Counted from the stretch's first letter, positions 26,907 through 36,328 are shown. The stretch is 64,000 nucleotides of DNA from Capillibacterium thermochitinicola (GCF_013664685.1 NZ_JAAKDE010000019.1:31334-95333); one strand, 5' to 3'. Numbers and translations are program-made. The notes: generated by a model from the sequence alone, not told the origin.

Positions 26907-27719
26907 ATGGATGAGAACCTAAAGATTGATTTAGGTCGAAAAAGCATCGGTTTCTTCCTGGTGTTGTTCCTCTTTTCAGCTCCGGCCGCAGGTAAAGGAC
27001 TGAACAATCTCCAGGAGAAAACCCTTTACGATCTTTTGCGGCCGGTGGTGAAGACGGTCATGCTGACGGTCGAGCCCGACCCGGCGGGCGTAGTAGCAAA
27101 CGAACCTCCTGGCCGGGTGGAACCCACGGGTCCGCCCGCCGCAAACGGGGAGGACGACAACCGTGCTCTTTACCGCATCTGTTGGGGCGACACCTGCTGG
27201 TCGATTGCCCGGCGCCACGGTATGAGTCTTAATGAACTGACGGCGCTCAACCCTGGCTTAAATCCGGAAAAGATTAAATCCGGTGATTATATATTCGTGC
27301 GTCGGATGACGACGGTGGCGACCAGTCGGGGACGGAGTGGGCCGCGCAGTTTACCGTTGGCTTTATCCCATCCGCTGCCGGGCGGGCGCTTGACGTCCCG
27401 GTACGGAAAACGGTGGGGCCGGATGCACTGGGGAATTGACCTGGCCGCCCCGGCCGGGACGCCGGTGCGCGCCGCCGCGGCCGGAATTGTCACTTTTTCC
27501 GGGTGGCAAAACGGATACGGCTTGATCGTGGTGCTTGATCATGGTTCCTACCAAACCAAATACGCCCATAATACGGAAAATTTGGTGCGGGTTGGCGATG
27601 AAGTCAGGCGGGGCCAGCCCATCGCCAAAGTAGGAAAAACCGGTAACGCCACGGGGAACCATCTCCATTTTGAACTGGTGATCAACGGCGAAAGAGTCGA
27701 TCCCTTGCTCTATCTTTAA
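26907..27719 (+). CDS. LysM and M23 (LytM) peptidase-family envelope protein
   Basis: 270 residues. An N-terminal hydrophobic segment (about 13-28) is a signal peptide or anchor, followed by a Pro-rich linker, a LysM domain (YRICWGDTCWSIARRHGMSLNELTALN) and a C-terminal LytM domain with SRYGKRWGRMHWGIDLAAPAGTPV (first zinc His), DHGSYQTKYAHN and GNHLHFELVING. The zinc ligand set HxxxD and HxH is intact, so it could cut peptidoglycan cross-links. It is monocistronic, GGAGGT precedes ATG, and GTTATAAC occurs twice upstream (26761, 26867). Confidence 0.9.
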   Translation: MDENLKIDLGRKSIGFFLVLFLFSAPAAGKGLNNLQEKTLYDLLRPVVKTVMLTVEPDPAGVVANEPPGRVEPTGPPAANGEDDNRALYRICWGDTCWSIARRHGMSLNELTALNPGLNPEKIKSGDYIFVRRMTTVATSRGRSGPRSLPLALSHPLPGGRLTSRYGKRWGRMHWGIDLAAPAGTPVRAAAAGIVTFSGWQNGYGLIVVLDHGSYQTKYAHNTENLVRVGDEVRRGQPIAKVGKTGNATGNHLHFELVINGERVDPLLYL

Positions 27720-27768
27720 TAACCTCCCAACCTTCTTTTTTTTTCCCTAAAATTAACCAAAAAAGTGC

Positions 27769-27797
27769 TTGCTTCTTGGCGTAAGAAGGTTTAAAAT
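27769..27797 (+). promoter_or_regulatory. Sigma-A promoter of the ctsR operon
   Basis: TTGCTT (27769-27774) and TAAAAT (27792-27797) with a 17-bp spacer; the CtsR operator begins 10 bp downstream. Confidence 0.72.
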
Positions 27798-27806
27798 AAA
27801 GACGAA

Positions 27807-27823
27807 GGTCAGGAAAGGTCAGA
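27807..27823 (+). promoter_or_regulatory. CtsR operator (tandem GGTCA heptads)
   Basis: GGTCAGG (27807-27813), AAA spacer, GGTCAGA (27817-27823), the direct-repeat design of CtsR boxes (RGTCAAA-NAN-RGTCAAA). It lies between the promoter and the ctsR start, so binding would block transcription. Autoregulation of the whole operon is expected, relieved by heat. Confidence 0.82.
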
Positions 27824-27841
27824 AAAGGGGTGGTTGCCAAG

Positions 27842-28318
27842 ATGAGTTCGCTTTCTGACCTCATCGAGCAGTATCTCCAGGATCTGTTGGCGAAAAGAGA
27901 CAGCATTGAGATTCAACGGCGGCAGTTGGCCCAGATGTTCCGGTGTGCCCCTTCGCAGATTAATTACGTGTTGGAAACCCGCTTTACCATGGATCACGGC
28001 TACCTGATTGTCAGCCGGCGCGGCGGCGGCGGTTACATCAAGATCACCAGGGCTAACTGGCACGAGGATCCTGATGTACTTGAGAAAATCAAGGAGTTGA
28101 TCGGCACCGAAATCACCCAGGAAGGGATGGCCGCTCTGCTCCGGCGTCTGGTTCGTGAAGAACTGCTTGAAGAGAAGGATTCCTGGCTTTTGTGGCAAGT
28201 GATCAATAAGGAACTGGAGAATCCGGTTTTCCCGGAAGAGAAGAAGGATAAGCACCGGGCCATTTTGCTCCGCACCGCCCTGTTGGTGCTCTGCGGACGG
28301 GAGAAACCAATTGCTTAA
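27842..28318 (+). CDS. ctsR: Transcriptional repressor of class III stress genes
   Basis: 158 residues with the CtsR family order: winged-helix N terminus SLSDLIEQYLQDLL, DSIEIQRRQLAQMFRCAPSQINYVLETRFT, the glycine-rich tip RRGGGGYIKI, and a dimerisation region. The ATG at 27842 is preferred over a GTG at 27830, because AAAGGGG is properly spaced. It represses clp genes at the operator just upstream and is inactivated by McsB-dependent action or heat in Bacillus. It is the first gene of ctsR-mcsA-mcsB-clpC, with 18 bp to mcsA. Confidence 0.95.
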   Translation: MSSLSDLIEQYLQDLLAKRDSIEIQRRQLAQMFRCAPSQINYVLETRFTMDHGYLIVSRRGGGGYIKITRANWHEDPDVLEKIKELIGTEITQEGMAALLRRLVREELLEEKDSWLLWQVINKELENPVFPEEKKDKHRAILLRTALLVLCGREKPIA

Positions 28319-28336
28319 ACTGAAGGGGTGAGTTGA

Positions 28337-28873
28337 ATGTGGTGTGAACGGTGTAAACAGCGGCCGGCGACGGTTCATGTGACGAAGATCGTCAATAATC
28401 ACAAGACTGAATCCCACTTGTGCGCGACCTGCGCCCAGGAAAGCGGGATTGATCCCGGTAAAGAACTGGGATTCCTCTTTGAGCCGAACTTTTCTTTCCA
28501 TAATTTGCTGGCCAGTTTGCTCGAGCATGAATTCGGGCCGGAAAGTGCCTTCTCACCTTACCAGGCGGCGATTGAGAAATGTTCCAGTTGTGGACTGACT
28601 TTTACTGACTTTAGGAATATCGGCCTTTTGGGTTGCGGCGATTGCTACCAGGCATTTGGTCGATCCCTCGGGCCGCTTTTCCAACGGATCCATGGGCACG
28701 TTAACCATACGGGAAAAGTCCCCAAGCGGACCGGAGGTAAAGTCAGGATTAAAAAAGAGATTGAAGACCTCCGTCGCAGATTGCAGGAGGCCATCCGGCG
28801 GGAGGCATATGAAGAAGCCGCCCAGATCCGGGACGAGATTAGAGCTAAAGAAGAAAAGTTAAATAAGGAATAA
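28337..28873 (+). CDS. mcsA: McsA, zinc-binding activator of the McsB arginine kinase
   Basis: 178 residues. Paired CxxC motifs (MWCERCKQRPATVHV, HLCATCAQESG, KCSSCGLTF, LGCGDCYQAF) form two treble-clef-type zinc sites. The C-terminal UVR hairpin (IKKEIEDLRRRLQEAIRREAYEEAAQIRDEIRAKEEK) matches ClpC and UvrB/UvrC UVR motifs. McsA stimulates McsB kinase. GGGGTGAG precedes ATG. Confidence 0.95.
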   Translation: MWCERCKQRPATVHVTKIVNNHKTESHLCATCAQESGIDPGKELGFLFEPNFSFHNLLASLLEHEFGPESAFSPYQAAIEKCSSCGLTFTDFRNIGLLGCGDCYQAFGRSLGPLFQRIHGHVNHTGKVPKRTGGKVRIKKEIEDLRRRLQEAIRREAYEEAAQIRDEIRAKEEKLNKE

Positions 28874-28929
28874 GCCCAGAGAGGCGACCAATTATAGACG
28901 AGTGGTTTTTAGTATCGGAGGTGGACGGA

Positions 28930-29982
28930 TTGGACCTTAAGAAGAGAATGAAAGACTTACTCCCCGGTTGGCTGCACGGGCCGGCACCCGAAGGGGATGT
29001 GGTCGTGAGCAGTCGGATCCGTTTGGCCCGTAATTTACAAGGATATTCCTTCCCGCACCAGGCCGATGAGCGAGCGCTGGAGGCGGTTATTACGAAAGTT
29101 GAGAACGCTCTGAAAAAGACCGGTTTTACTTTGAAACGTCTGGACGGAATGGCCCAGGGGGAACGGTTGCTTCTGGTCGAACAGTACCTGATCAGTCCTG
29201 ATTTATTAAAAAACCCGTCCCACCGCGGGGTGATGCTTAACCAGGACCAAACCGTCGCGATTATGCTGAATGAAGAGGACCACATCCGGATTCAAAGTAT
29301 TCTTCCCGGATTGGCGCTCCACGAAGCCTGGGCGGCGGCCAACCACATTGATGATGTATTAGAGGCAGAGGTGGATTATGCTTTTGCCGAGAAGGTAGGG
29401 TATCTGACCACCTGCCCGACAAACGTCGGGACTGGTCTGCGGGCTTCGGTGATGCTGCACCTGCCTGCCCTGCATATGGTGGATCAGGTCAAGAAGGTTC
29501 TTTCCGTCCTTCCCCACGTTGGATTTAGCGTACGGGGGATTTATGGCGAGGGTACGGAGTCGACGGGTAATTTGTATCAGATCTCCAACCAGGTTACCTT
29601 GGGTTTGAGTGAGGACGAGATTATCGGGAAAATTATCTCCGTGACCAAACAGGTGATTGACCAAGAACGTTCAGCCCGCGAAGCGCTCCTGGCCAAAGAA
29701 TCCCGCCTGCAGCTGGAAGACCGGGTGTACCGGGCCTATGGGGTTTTGAGTGAAGCACGTTTAATCTCTTCGGAAGAAGCGTTTCGGCTCTGGGATAATG
29801 TGTTATTGGGCGTTAATTTAGGGTTAATCCCTGAAGTTAGCGCCGAACAGATTAATGAGTTGTTTTTCCTCATCCGTCCGGCTATTCTCCAACATCTCGT
29901 GGGTAAAGACCTTGCTCCGCATGAACGGGATTACTACCGGGCGGAGATTATCCGGAAACATTTGAAAACGAAGCGGGGATAA
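28930..29982 (+). CDS. mcsB: Protein-arginine kinase McsB
   Basis: 350 residues from the TTG at 28930, set by CGGAGG; a GTG at 28921 overlaps that site. It belongs to the ATP:guanido phosphotransferase fold, with SSRIRLARNLQGYSFP and the catalytic-loop segment LTTCPTNVGTGLRASVMLHLP, and the C-terminal arginine-rich region. McsB phosphorylates arginines to mark proteins for ClpCP and inactivates CtsR. Confidence 0.95.
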   Translation: MDLKKRMKDLLPGWLHGPAPEGDVVVSSRIRLARNLQGYSFPHQADERALEAVITKVENALKKTGFTLKRLDGMAQGERLLLVEQYLISPDLLKNPSHRGVMLNQDQTVAIMLNEEDHIRIQSILPGLALHEAWAAANHIDDVLEAEVDYAFAEKVGYLTTCPTNVGTGLRASVMLHLPALHMVDQVKKVLSVLPHVGFSVRGIYGEGTESTGNLYQISNQVTLGLSEDEIIGKIISVTKQVIDQERSAREALLAKESRLQLEDRVYRAYGVLSEARLISSEEAFRLWDNVLLGVNLGLIPEVSAEQINELFFLIRPAILQHLVGKDLAPHERDYYRAEIIRKHLKTKRG

Positions 29983-30013
29983 TAACAAAGAAGTCAAAGA
30001 GAGGTGAAGATTG

Positions 30014-32476
30014 ATGTTTGAAAGATTTACGGAACGGGCGCGGCGGGTTGTGCTTCATGCGCAAAAGGAAGCGGCCAGGTTAAGACATAATGTGATCGGA
30101 ACCGAACATCTCCTGCTTGGTCTAGTCAGAGAGGGAGATGGTGTTGCCGCAAAAGCTTTGGAATTATTGGGAGTCGATCTCAATAAAGTCCGGAATGAAG
30201 TAGAGAAGATTATCGGCGTGGGGGAAGAGATGGTCTTTGGGGAGGTTCCCTTTACCCCACGGGCCAAACGCGTTCTGGAACTGGCTTGGGATGAGAGCCG
30301 GCAGATGGGCCACAATTACGTCGGAACAGAACATATTCTTTTGGGGTTAATCCGTGAGGGCGAGGGGGTCGCCGCCCAGGTGCTGAAGAACCTGGGGGTG
30401 GATTTGGAAACCGCCCGCAAACAGGTCTTTAGTCTGCTTGGGGGTAACGTTGGTGCCGGTCCCGCCGGTAAGGGGGGTGGCCCCAGTAAAACCCAGACCT
30501 TGAACCAATTCGGGCGGGATCTGACCGAATTGGCCAGAGTCGGGAAATTGGATCCGGTGATTGGCCGGGAGAAGGAGATTGAACGGGTGATTCAGGTCCT
30601 CTCCCGCCGGACGAAAAACAACCCGGTGTTAATTGGGGAACCGGGGGTGGGCAAAACCGCGATTGTGGAAGGGTTGGCCCAGCAGATCGTCGCGGGAGAT
30701 GTGCCTGAGGTTTTGAAGAACAAACGGGTGGTCACCCTTGATCTGGGTTCGATGGTTGCCGGTTCCAAGTACCGGGGTGAATTTGAGGAACGGATGAAGA
30801 AGGTGCTGGAAGAGATTAGAAGCGCGGGCGATGTCATTCTCTTCATCGATGAATTGCATACCCTGGTCGGGGCGGGCGCGGCGGAAGGGGCCATTGATGC
30901 GGCCAATATCCTCAAGCCGGCGCTGGCCCGGGGCGAAATGCAATGTGTTGGGGCGACCACTCTGGACGAATACCGCAAGTATGTGGAGAAGGATGCCGCT
31001 TTGGAACGGCGGTTCCAGCCGATCATCGTTGGGGAGCCGACCCGGGAAGAAACGATCCAGATTCTGAAAGGGCTGCGGGACCGCTATGAGGCACACCACC
31101 GGGTGAAGATCACCGATGAAGCGATCCGGGCGGCGGTTGACCTCTCCGACCGCTTTATCTCCGACCGTTTCCTGCCGGATAAAGCCATTGATCTGATTGA
31201 TGAAGCCTCTTCCAAAGTACGGTTAAAAACCACAGTGACTCCGCCCAATCTGAAGGACCTGGAAGACAAAATTGAGCAGGTGCAAAAGGAGAAAGAAGCG
31301 GCGATCCGTAATGAGGAATTTGAAAAAGCAGCCAGTCTGCGGGATGAGGAGCAGAAACTCCGGGCTAAGCTGGCCGCGGATCAGAATGACTGGAAAAACC
31401 GGCAAAGCCGGTTGGAGCCAAACGTGACCGAAGATGAGATCGCCGAGGTGGTGGCCAGTTGGACCGGGATTCCCGTCACTAAACTGCAGGAAGGAGAGGG
31501 CGAGCGTCTCCTGCGGCTGGAAGAGATTCTCCACCAGCGGGTGATCGGCCAGAACGAGGCGATCAATTCGGTGGCCCGGGCGGTGCGACGGGCCCGTGCC
31601 GGCCTCAAGGATCCGAAGCGACCGGTGGGTTCCTTCATTTTCCTGGGTCCGACGGGAGTAGGGAAAACTGAACTGGCCAGAGCATTGGCGGAGGCTCTTT
31701 TTGGGGATGAAAACGCCCTGGTGCGGCTGGATATGTCTGAGTACATGGAGCGACATACCGTCTCCCGTCTGGTGGGCGCACCTCCGGGCTACGTCGGCTA
31801 TGATGAAGGCGGCCAGTTGACGGAGAGGATCCGCCGTAAGCCATACAGCGTTATCCTCCTCGATGAGGTGGAAAAGGCCCACCCGGAGGTCTTCAACATC
31901 TTGCTGCAGGTCCTGGAGGACGGACGCCTTACCGATGCCCAAGGGCGGACGGTTGACTTTAAAAATACGGTGCTGATTATGACCTCGAACGTGGGTGCCA
32001 ACCTGATTGAACGTTCCGGGCCGATCGGCTTTAAGGTCGACAGCAAAGATGATGAGGGAACCGTTGATTATGAACGGATGAAAGAACGGGTCTTGGATGA
32101 ACTCAAACGGACCTTCCGGCCGGAGTTTTTAAACCGGATTGACGATATTATCGTCTTCCACCCGTTACGAAAAGAGGAACTGGAGCAGATCATCGAACTG
32201 ATGCTCAAAACGCTCCGGAAGCAATTAGAGGAAAAAGGAATTAAACTGGAAATCTCGCCGGAAGCCAAAGAAATCATCTACAAAGAAGGCTATGATCCAC
32301 TCTTTGGCGCCCGGCCGCTAAGGCGGGCGATCCAGAGGTTGATCGAAAATCCGCTCTCCGATGAGATCTTGCGCGGCCGTTTCCGCGCCGGGGATCTGAT
32401 CCGGGTGAAGGCGGAGGAGAATCAGCTCAAGTTCGAAAGGGATGAAGCCTCCGCCGAAGCCTCTTCCCTAGTGTAA
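30014..32476 (+). CDS. clpC: AAA+ chaperone ClpC, ATPase subunit of the Clp protease
   Basis: 820 residues. Two Clp N repeats at 1-145 ([37 protein letters not shown]) precede AAA domain 1 with Walker A GEPGVGKT and Walker [14 protein letters not shown] middle hairpin ([20 protein letters not shown]) follows, then AAA domain 2 with GPTGVGKTE and [13 protein letters not shown]. It unfolds proteins for ClpP with McsB/MecA-type adaptors. A TTG at 30011 abuts the ATG at 30014; GAGGTG fits the ATG. The strong terminator at 32502 ends the operon. Confidence 0.97.
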   Translation: MFERFTERARRVVLHAQKEAARLRHNVIGTEHLLLGLVREGDGVAAKALELLGVDLNKVRNEVEKIIGVGEEMVFGEVPFTPRAKRVLELAWDESRQMGHNYVGTEHILLGLIREGEGVAAQVLKNLGVDLETARKQVFSLLGGNVGAGPAGKGGGPSKTQTLNQFGRDLTELARVGKLDPVIGREKEIERVIQVLSRRTKNNPVLIGEPGVGKTAIVEGLAQQIVAGDVPEVLKNKRVVTLDLGSMVAGSKYRGEFEERMKKVLEEIRSAGDVILFIDELHTLVGAGAAEGAIDAANILKPALARGEMQCVGATTLDEYRKYVEKDAALERRFQPIIVGEPTREETIQILKGLRDRYEAHHRVKITDEAIRAAVDLSDRFISDRFLPDKAIDLIDEASSKVRLKTTVTPPNLKDLEDKIEQVQKEKEAAIRNEEFEKAASLRDEEQKLRAKLAADQNDWKNRQSRLEPNVTEDEIAEVVASWTGIPVTKLQEGEGERLLRLEEILHQRVIGQNEAINSVARAVRRARAGLKDPKRPVGSFIFLGPTGVGKTELARALAEALFGDENALVRLDMSEYMERHTVSRLVGAPPGYVGYDEGGQLTERIRRKPYSVILLDEVEKAHPEVFNILLQVLEDGRLTDAQGRTVDFKNTVLIMTSNVGANLIERSGPIGFKVDSKDDEGTVDYERMKERVLDELKRTFRPEFLNRIDDIIVFHPLRKEELEQIIELMLKTLRKQLEEKGIKLEISPEAKEIIYKEGYDPLFGARPLRRAIQRLIENPLSDEILRGRFRAGDLIRVKAEENQLKFERDEASAEASSLV

Positions 32477-32501
32477 ACAGCAAGAAAAAAGCCGGAAAAT
32501 A

Positions 32502-32537
32502 CGAAAAAATCCTTCCCGGTGGGGAAGGATTTTTTCG
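32502..32537 (+). terminator. Intrinsic terminator after clpC
   Basis: 16-bp stem (32502-32517 with 32522-32537), loop GGTG, A-rich and T-rich arms; it should work in both directions. Confidence 0.94.
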
Positions 32538-32783
32538 TGATCTTAAGAAGATTTTACTAAGAGATCCACCGGCAACCAGGGAGAAAAGGAACGGGGGCAA
32601 CACCGAAGGTCCGGTTTGGCGGGAGACTGGCTCTACGCCAAAAGGCCGTCCGGTGGCTTGGTGCGTGGTTCGAGAGCAAGGTATGATCCGCTTTTCAATG
32701 GGACATATTACCAGAAGCAGGGTCTTGAGCGGCCCTAAAACCAATAGGCATAAGCACGGTTGAAGCGTCAGAGGAGGTGTGAT
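32538..32783 (+). other. Non-coding region before disA with nested inverted repeats
   Basis: About 246 bp between the clpC terminator and disA, where radA would be in many Firmicutes. It contains CCACCGG (32566-32572) complementary to CCGGTGG (32650-32656), and inside it TTTGGCG (32615-32621) complementary to CGCCAAA (32636-32642). Together these could fold as a branched RNA. I do not recognise a known riboswitch class. No good promoter or reading frame was found. Confidence 0.35.
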
Positions 32784-33848
32784 GTGAGGGTGGCAGGGGA
32801 TGATTCCGGAATCATAAAGATATTACAAATGGTCGCGCCGGGAACAGCCCTTTATGAAGGCTTGGAAAACATTTTGCGCGCGCGAACCGGAGCGCTGATC
32901 GTTGTGGGGGACAGCGAAAAGGTGATGCAAGTAGTGGACGGGGGCTATCAGATCAACGCGGAGCTTAACCCGGCGAACCTCTACGAGTTGGCCAAGATGG
33001 ATGGTGCCATCATCTTAAGCAGCGACGCGAAGCGTATTCTTTACGCCAACACCCATTTAACGCCGGACTCCATCATTCCGACCCGGGAAACCGGTTCCCG
33101 ACACCGCACGGCGGAACGGGTGGCGATTCAAACCGGAGAAATGGTGATTGCCATATCCCAGCGGCGTAATCTGATTACCCTTTTCAAGGGGAACTTGCGT
33201 CATGTCCTTCGTGATGTGAGCACAATTTTAGTGAAAGCAAACCAAGCCTTGCAAACCCTTGAGAAATATAAAAGTGTGCTTGACCAGGCGCTGGTTAATT
33301 TAAGTGCCTTGGAGTTTGAAGACCTGGTGACCATTACGGAAGTGGCCACCGTGGTGCAGCGTACGGCGATGGTCTCGCGGATTGCGAAGGAGATCGAGAT
33401 CTACATCTATGAACTGGGGACGGAAGGCCGTTTGGTGAACATGCAGTTGGAAGAGTTGATGTATGATGTGGAGGAAGAAGGACTCCTGGTCTTGAAGGAC
33501 TATATTCCCAATCTTGAACAGTTGGAAAAGGTCCAGGAGGAACTGTTCGGTCGGAGTTATGAAGAGTTGGTGGATTTAGCGGGAGTAGCTAAAGAGATGG
33601 GCTTTTCGGTCCAGTCTTTGGATGTGCCGGTCACTCCACGTGGTTACCGGATCTTAAAAAAGATTCCGAAACTTCCCTTCCCGGTCATTGAAAACCTGGT
33701 TCATCGGTTTGGCAACCTCCAGAATATTGTGGGGGCTTCGATTGAGGAATTGGATGAAGTGGAAGGGATCGGCGAGGTAAGAGCCCGTTCGATCAAAGAT
33801 GGGCTGCGGCGTCTGCGGGAACAAGTCTTGTTGGACCGCCATATCTGA
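32784..33848 (+). CDS. disA: DNA integrity scanning protein, diadenylate cyclase DisA
   Basis: 354 residues from the GTG at 32784, placed by GGAGG 6 bases upstream. The DAC domain (1-140) shows KMDGAIILSSD (DGA motif) and GSRHRTAERV (RHR motif), both needed for making cyclic di-AMP from two ATP. A helical spine follows, then a C-terminal helix-hairpin-helix region (VEGIGEVRARSIKDGLRRL) that binds branched DNA. In Bacillus it pauses sporulation on DNA damage. radA, usually next door, is absent. Confidence 0.96.
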   Translation: MRVAGDDSGIIKILQMVAPGTALYEGLENILRARTGALIVVGDSEKVMQVVDGGYQINAELNPANLYELAKMDGAIILSSDAKRILYANTHLTPDSIIPTRETGSRHRTAERVAIQTGEMVIAISQRRNLITLFKGNLRHVLRDVSTILVKANQALQTLEKYKSVLDQALVNLSALEFEDLVTITEVATVVQRTAMVSRIAKEIEIYIYELGTEGRLVNMQLEELMYDVEEEGLLVLKDYIPNLEQLEKVQEELFGRSYEELVDLAGVAKEMGFSVQSLDVPVTPRGYRILKKIPKLPFPVIENLVHRFGNLQNIVGASIEELDEVEGIGEVRARSIKDGLRRLREQVLLDRHI

Positions 33849-33882
33849 AAAGACGAAAATAGCCTGGGTGTAAAAAAATATC

Positions 33883-33958
33883 TTGACTTTATACATTTAA
33901 TCTGTTAAAATCTATTATTTTATATAAATTGACATAATGACCGGTTTCGTGGTATACT
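33883..33958 (+). promoter_or_regulatory. Two tandem sigma-A promoters of carD
   Basis: P1 is TTGACT (33883-33888), 17 bp, TAAAAT (33906-33911). P2 is TTGACA (33929-33934), 18 bp, TATACT (33953-33958). Both point to carD 36 bp after P2. Confidence 0.78.
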
Positions 33959-33994
33959 ATTTAATGTTGAAACTTTTCCTTTGGAGGTAGCTTA

Positions 33995-34471
33995 ATGTTT
34001 AATGTTGGAGACAGGATAGTATACCCCATGCACGGGGCCGGAGTCATCGTGGGCATCGAGCAGCGGAACGTATCCGGAACCCCGGAAGATTATTATATAA
34101 TCAAGCTCGCCAGCGGAGAGATGAAGGTAATGATTCCTGTTTGCAACAAAGATCTGGTCGGTCTACGGGAGATTATCAGCAAGGATGAAGTGGAGAAAGT
34201 CCTTGAAGTGCTCAGAAATAAAGAGATGGATATGTCGTCGAACTGGAATCGGCGTTACCGGGAAAACATGGAGAAGATCAAGTCTGGCAATATTTATGAT
34301 GTGGCTGAGGTCGTCAGTGGTTTGTCCTTGCGGGACCGGGAGAAAGGACTCTCGACTGGGGAACGAAAAATGCTGGAGAACGCCAAAAACATTCTTTACA
34401 GCGAATTAGCGATGGTGGAGGACCTTGACGAAGAACAGGTGCAGTCAATGGTGGAGGAATGTCTAAATTAG
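33995..34471 (+). CDS. carD: CarD/CdnL-family RNA polymerase-binding regulator
   Basis: 158 residues. The N-terminal Tudor-like RNA polymerase interaction domain (FNVGDRIVYPMHGAGVIVGIEQRNV) is followed by a helical C-terminal domain with SNWNRRYRENMEKIKSGNIYDVAEVVSGL and RDREKGLSTGERKMLENAKNIL. CarD stabilises open complexes, often at rRNA promoters. TTTGGAGGT precedes ATG. It has two promoters of its own and a terminator, so it is expressed apart from disA. Confidence 0.94.
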   Translation: MFNVGDRIVYPMHGAGVIVGIEQRNVSGTPEDYYIIKLASGEMKVMIPVCNKDLVGLREIISKDEVEKVLEVLRNKEMDMSSNWNRRYRENMEKIKSGNIYDVAEVVSGLSLRDREKGLSTGERKMLENAKNILYSELAMVEDLDEEQVQSMVEECLN

Positions 34472-34497
34472 CGCCAGGAAGACTGGCTTTTTTTTTT
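34472..34497 (+). terminator. Short terminator after carD
   Basis: Stem GCCAG (34473-34477) / CTGGC (34483-34487), followed by a run of nine T. Confidence 0.7.
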
Positions 34498-34608
34498 CGC
34501 TCCCCTTCCATAACGGTGATTTTTTAAAGTTTTTTCCAAAAGATTGTATCCGGCGAGGGATATTATTTATCATTATGGATAAATTAAGAAGAAAGGAGGT
34601 GCCAAAAG

Positions 34609-35691
34609 TTGTTTACAAAGATTTTAACAGTTTTATTTGGCTTATCTACCGGTTTTGCTGGTTATTATTTTGTCTTTTCCTTCTTTCCCCATCTCCACTG
34701 GCTGGTTATCTCCGCTTGTGCTTTTGTGGGTTTGGTCTTGGGTTATCTTTTGGCGAAGTTTCTCATCCCCGCCTTGTGGTTAAAGATTGAAGAGAGCTTT
34801 CAGAAGACGACGGTTCCGGAACTGATCATCGAGGGATTGGGCATCTTTTTTGGGTTACTCCTCTCTGGTTTGTTTGTTGTGGCCATGCCCCTTACCCGCT
34901 TGCCCGGTCCGTTGGGCAACACTTTGGCGTTACTGATTATTCTGATGATCACCGGCACGATCGGCCGTCTGACCCACCGCAAAAAGGATGAGATCCTTAA
35001 TTTCCTGGGCGCAACCACGAGAATAGGTGAAAGAGGTGGAGGTAAAGGGCGTTTCCCCGCGGGGAAGGCGTCTTATAAAGTTTTGGATACCAGTAGTATT
35101 ATTGACGGGCGGATTATGGACGTGGCCCAGACCGGTTTTATGGAAGGGATCTTTATCGTTCCCGGCTTTGTCGTGGCGGAACTACAAAGAATTGCCGATT
35201 CGTCCGATTCGCTCAAACGGAACCGCGGACGCCGCGGGTTGGATATATTAAACAAAATGCAGAAAGACAGCAGTATTACGATTCGCATTTACGACCAGGA
35301 TTTTGAAGATTTAAGCGATGTGGACACCAAAATTGTCCGCCTGGCCAAAGTTTTGGGCGCGAAGGTGATCACCAACGATTTCAACCTGAATAAGGTGGCT
35401 GAGTTATACGGGGTTCAGGTCCTGAACATCAATGAACTGGCCAATGCGATCAAGCCGATCATCCTCCCCGGGGAAGAGGTTGTGATCCAGGTGATCAAGG
35501 ACGGGAAAGAAATGGGGCAAGGCATTGCCTATCTGGAAGACGGCACCATGATTGTGGTTGATGGCGGACGTCAGTATATTGGCGAAGAGATTACGGTGAC
35601 GGTCACCAGTGTCCTGCAGACCGCCGCCGGACGGATGATCTTTGCCAAGCCCAAAGAGGGTATAGTGGCGAAGGCTTCCTCCCTTTCGTAG
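34609..35691 (+). CDS. yacL: PIN/TRAM-domain membrane protein, YacL type
   Basis: 360 residues with TTG start behind AGGAGGTG. The N terminus has four predicted membrane helices (residues 1-125). The PIN nuclease domain follows (KVLDTSSIIDGRIMDVAQTGFMEG, FVVAELQRIADSSDSLKRNRGRRGLDIL, DTKIVRLAKVLGAKVITNDFNLNKVAE) with the acidic residues of PIN RNases. A C-terminal TRAM domain (about 280-345) probably binds RNA. In Bacillus yacL lies between disA and ispD, as here. Exact RNA target unknown. Confidence 0.92.
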   Translation: MFTKILTVLFGLSTGFAGYYFVFSFFPHLHWLVISACAFVGLVLGYLLAKFLIPALWLKIEESFQKTTVPELIIEGLGIFFGLLLSGLFVVAMPLTRLPGPLGNTLALLIILMITGTIGRLTHRKKDEILNFLGATTRIGERGGGKGRFPAGKASYKVLDTSSIIDGRIMDVAQTGFMEGIFIVPGFVVAELQRIADSSDSLKRNRGRRGLDILNKMQKDSSITIRIYDQDFEDLSDVDTKIVRLAKVLGAKVITNDFNLNKVAELYGVQVLNINELANAIKPIILPGEEVVIQVIKDGKEMGQGIAYLEDGTMIVVDGGRQYIGEEITVTVTSVLQTAAGRMIFAKPKEGIVAKASSLS

Positions 35692-35770
35692 AAGTGGAAT
35701 TATAGCTTTTCTTAAAAAAAGTGGCAGGGGTGTGGGCGGAAAGTCCCCTGCGGTTGTATGGAGATGGGTC

Positions 35771-35794
35771 AAGCGGGGTGACCCGCTTTTTTTA
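35771..35794 (+). terminator. Terminator after yacL
   Basis: Stem AGCGGG (35772-35777) / CCCGCT (35782-35787) with loop GTGA and a run of seven T. A second hairpin with GCAGGGG/CCCCTGC stems lies upstream at about 35724-35751. Confidence 0.8.
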
Positions 35795-35859
35795 TTTTTT
35801 AAAACCCTCCGGCTTTAAGGAACGGAAGAGAGAAATTAACGTTAAACGATAAATTTTTA

Positions 35860-35888
35860 TTGACAAAGATAAAATATTCTTATAGAAT
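35860..35888 (+). promoter_or_regulatory. Sigma-A promoter upstream of the Xre regulator
   Basis: TTGACA (35860-35865), 17-bp spacer, TAGAAT (35883-35888). Confidence 0.75.
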
Positions 35889-35932
35889 GGGTCTAGACGA
35901 CCTGCGAAATTAACCTGACTGGAGGGAGCTTT

Positions 35933-35986
35933 ATGGAGATCAGCCTGGATAAGGTGAGAAAAGCCTCGATAATGAAAAGAATATGA
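35933..35986 (+). CDS. Possible 17-residue leader peptide
   Basis: ATG at 35933 has a textbook GGAGGGAG site 6-8 bases upstream and encodes MEISLDKVRKASIMKRI before TGA at 35984. It lies in the leader of the Xre gene, between its promoter and its start. The strong ribosome-binding site is the only support; the peptide has no known family. It might set translation or stability of the downstream gene, whose own site is weak. Confidence 0.35.
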   Translation: MEISLDKVRKASIMKRI

Positions 35987-36016
35987 TGTAACCCTTTGAA
36001 GGAATGGTGATCAAGA

Positions 36017-36250
36017 TTGGCAATTATCACAAGACTGGACCGGGTGCTGGCCGACCGGAAAATGGCCCTTAATGAGCTGGCGGAACGGGTCCAGATTTCC
36101 GTAGTTAATCTTTCAAATTTAAAAACGGGCAAGGTGAAAGCAATTCGCTTTTCCACCCTGAATGCCATCTGTCGTGCACTAAACTGCCAACCGGGTGATC
36201 TCTTGGAATACGTGCCGGATGAAGCAGGAGAAGTTGAAAGTAGGAGCTAA
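36017..36250 (+). CDS. Small Xre/Cro-family helix-turn-helix regulator
   Basis: 77 residues, TTG start. The HTH covers residues 5-66: LDRVLADRKMALNELAERVQISVVNLSNLKTGKVKAIRFSTLNAICRALNCQPGDLLEYVPD, typical of YozG-like stand-alone regulators. The ribosome-binding site (AAGGAATGG) is weak compared with the neighbours. Its target is unknown; it lies between yacL and ispDF with its own promoter. Confidence 0.85.
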   Translation: MAIITRLDRVLADRKMALNELAERVQISVVNLSNLKTGKVKAIRFSTLNAICRALNCQPGDLLEYVPDEAGEVESRS

Positions 36251-36328
36251 AGGCGCATGTGGGAGCACATTTTAAGACAGGTGAAAACAAGTAACGAACA
36301 GAATCTAGTTGATGGACGGTGATGGCAA

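Noticed and set aside
32577..32690. A tRNA-like GGTTCGA segment before disA
   Set aside because: The flanking bases do not form a T-arm, acceptor or anticodon stems, so it is not a tRNA.
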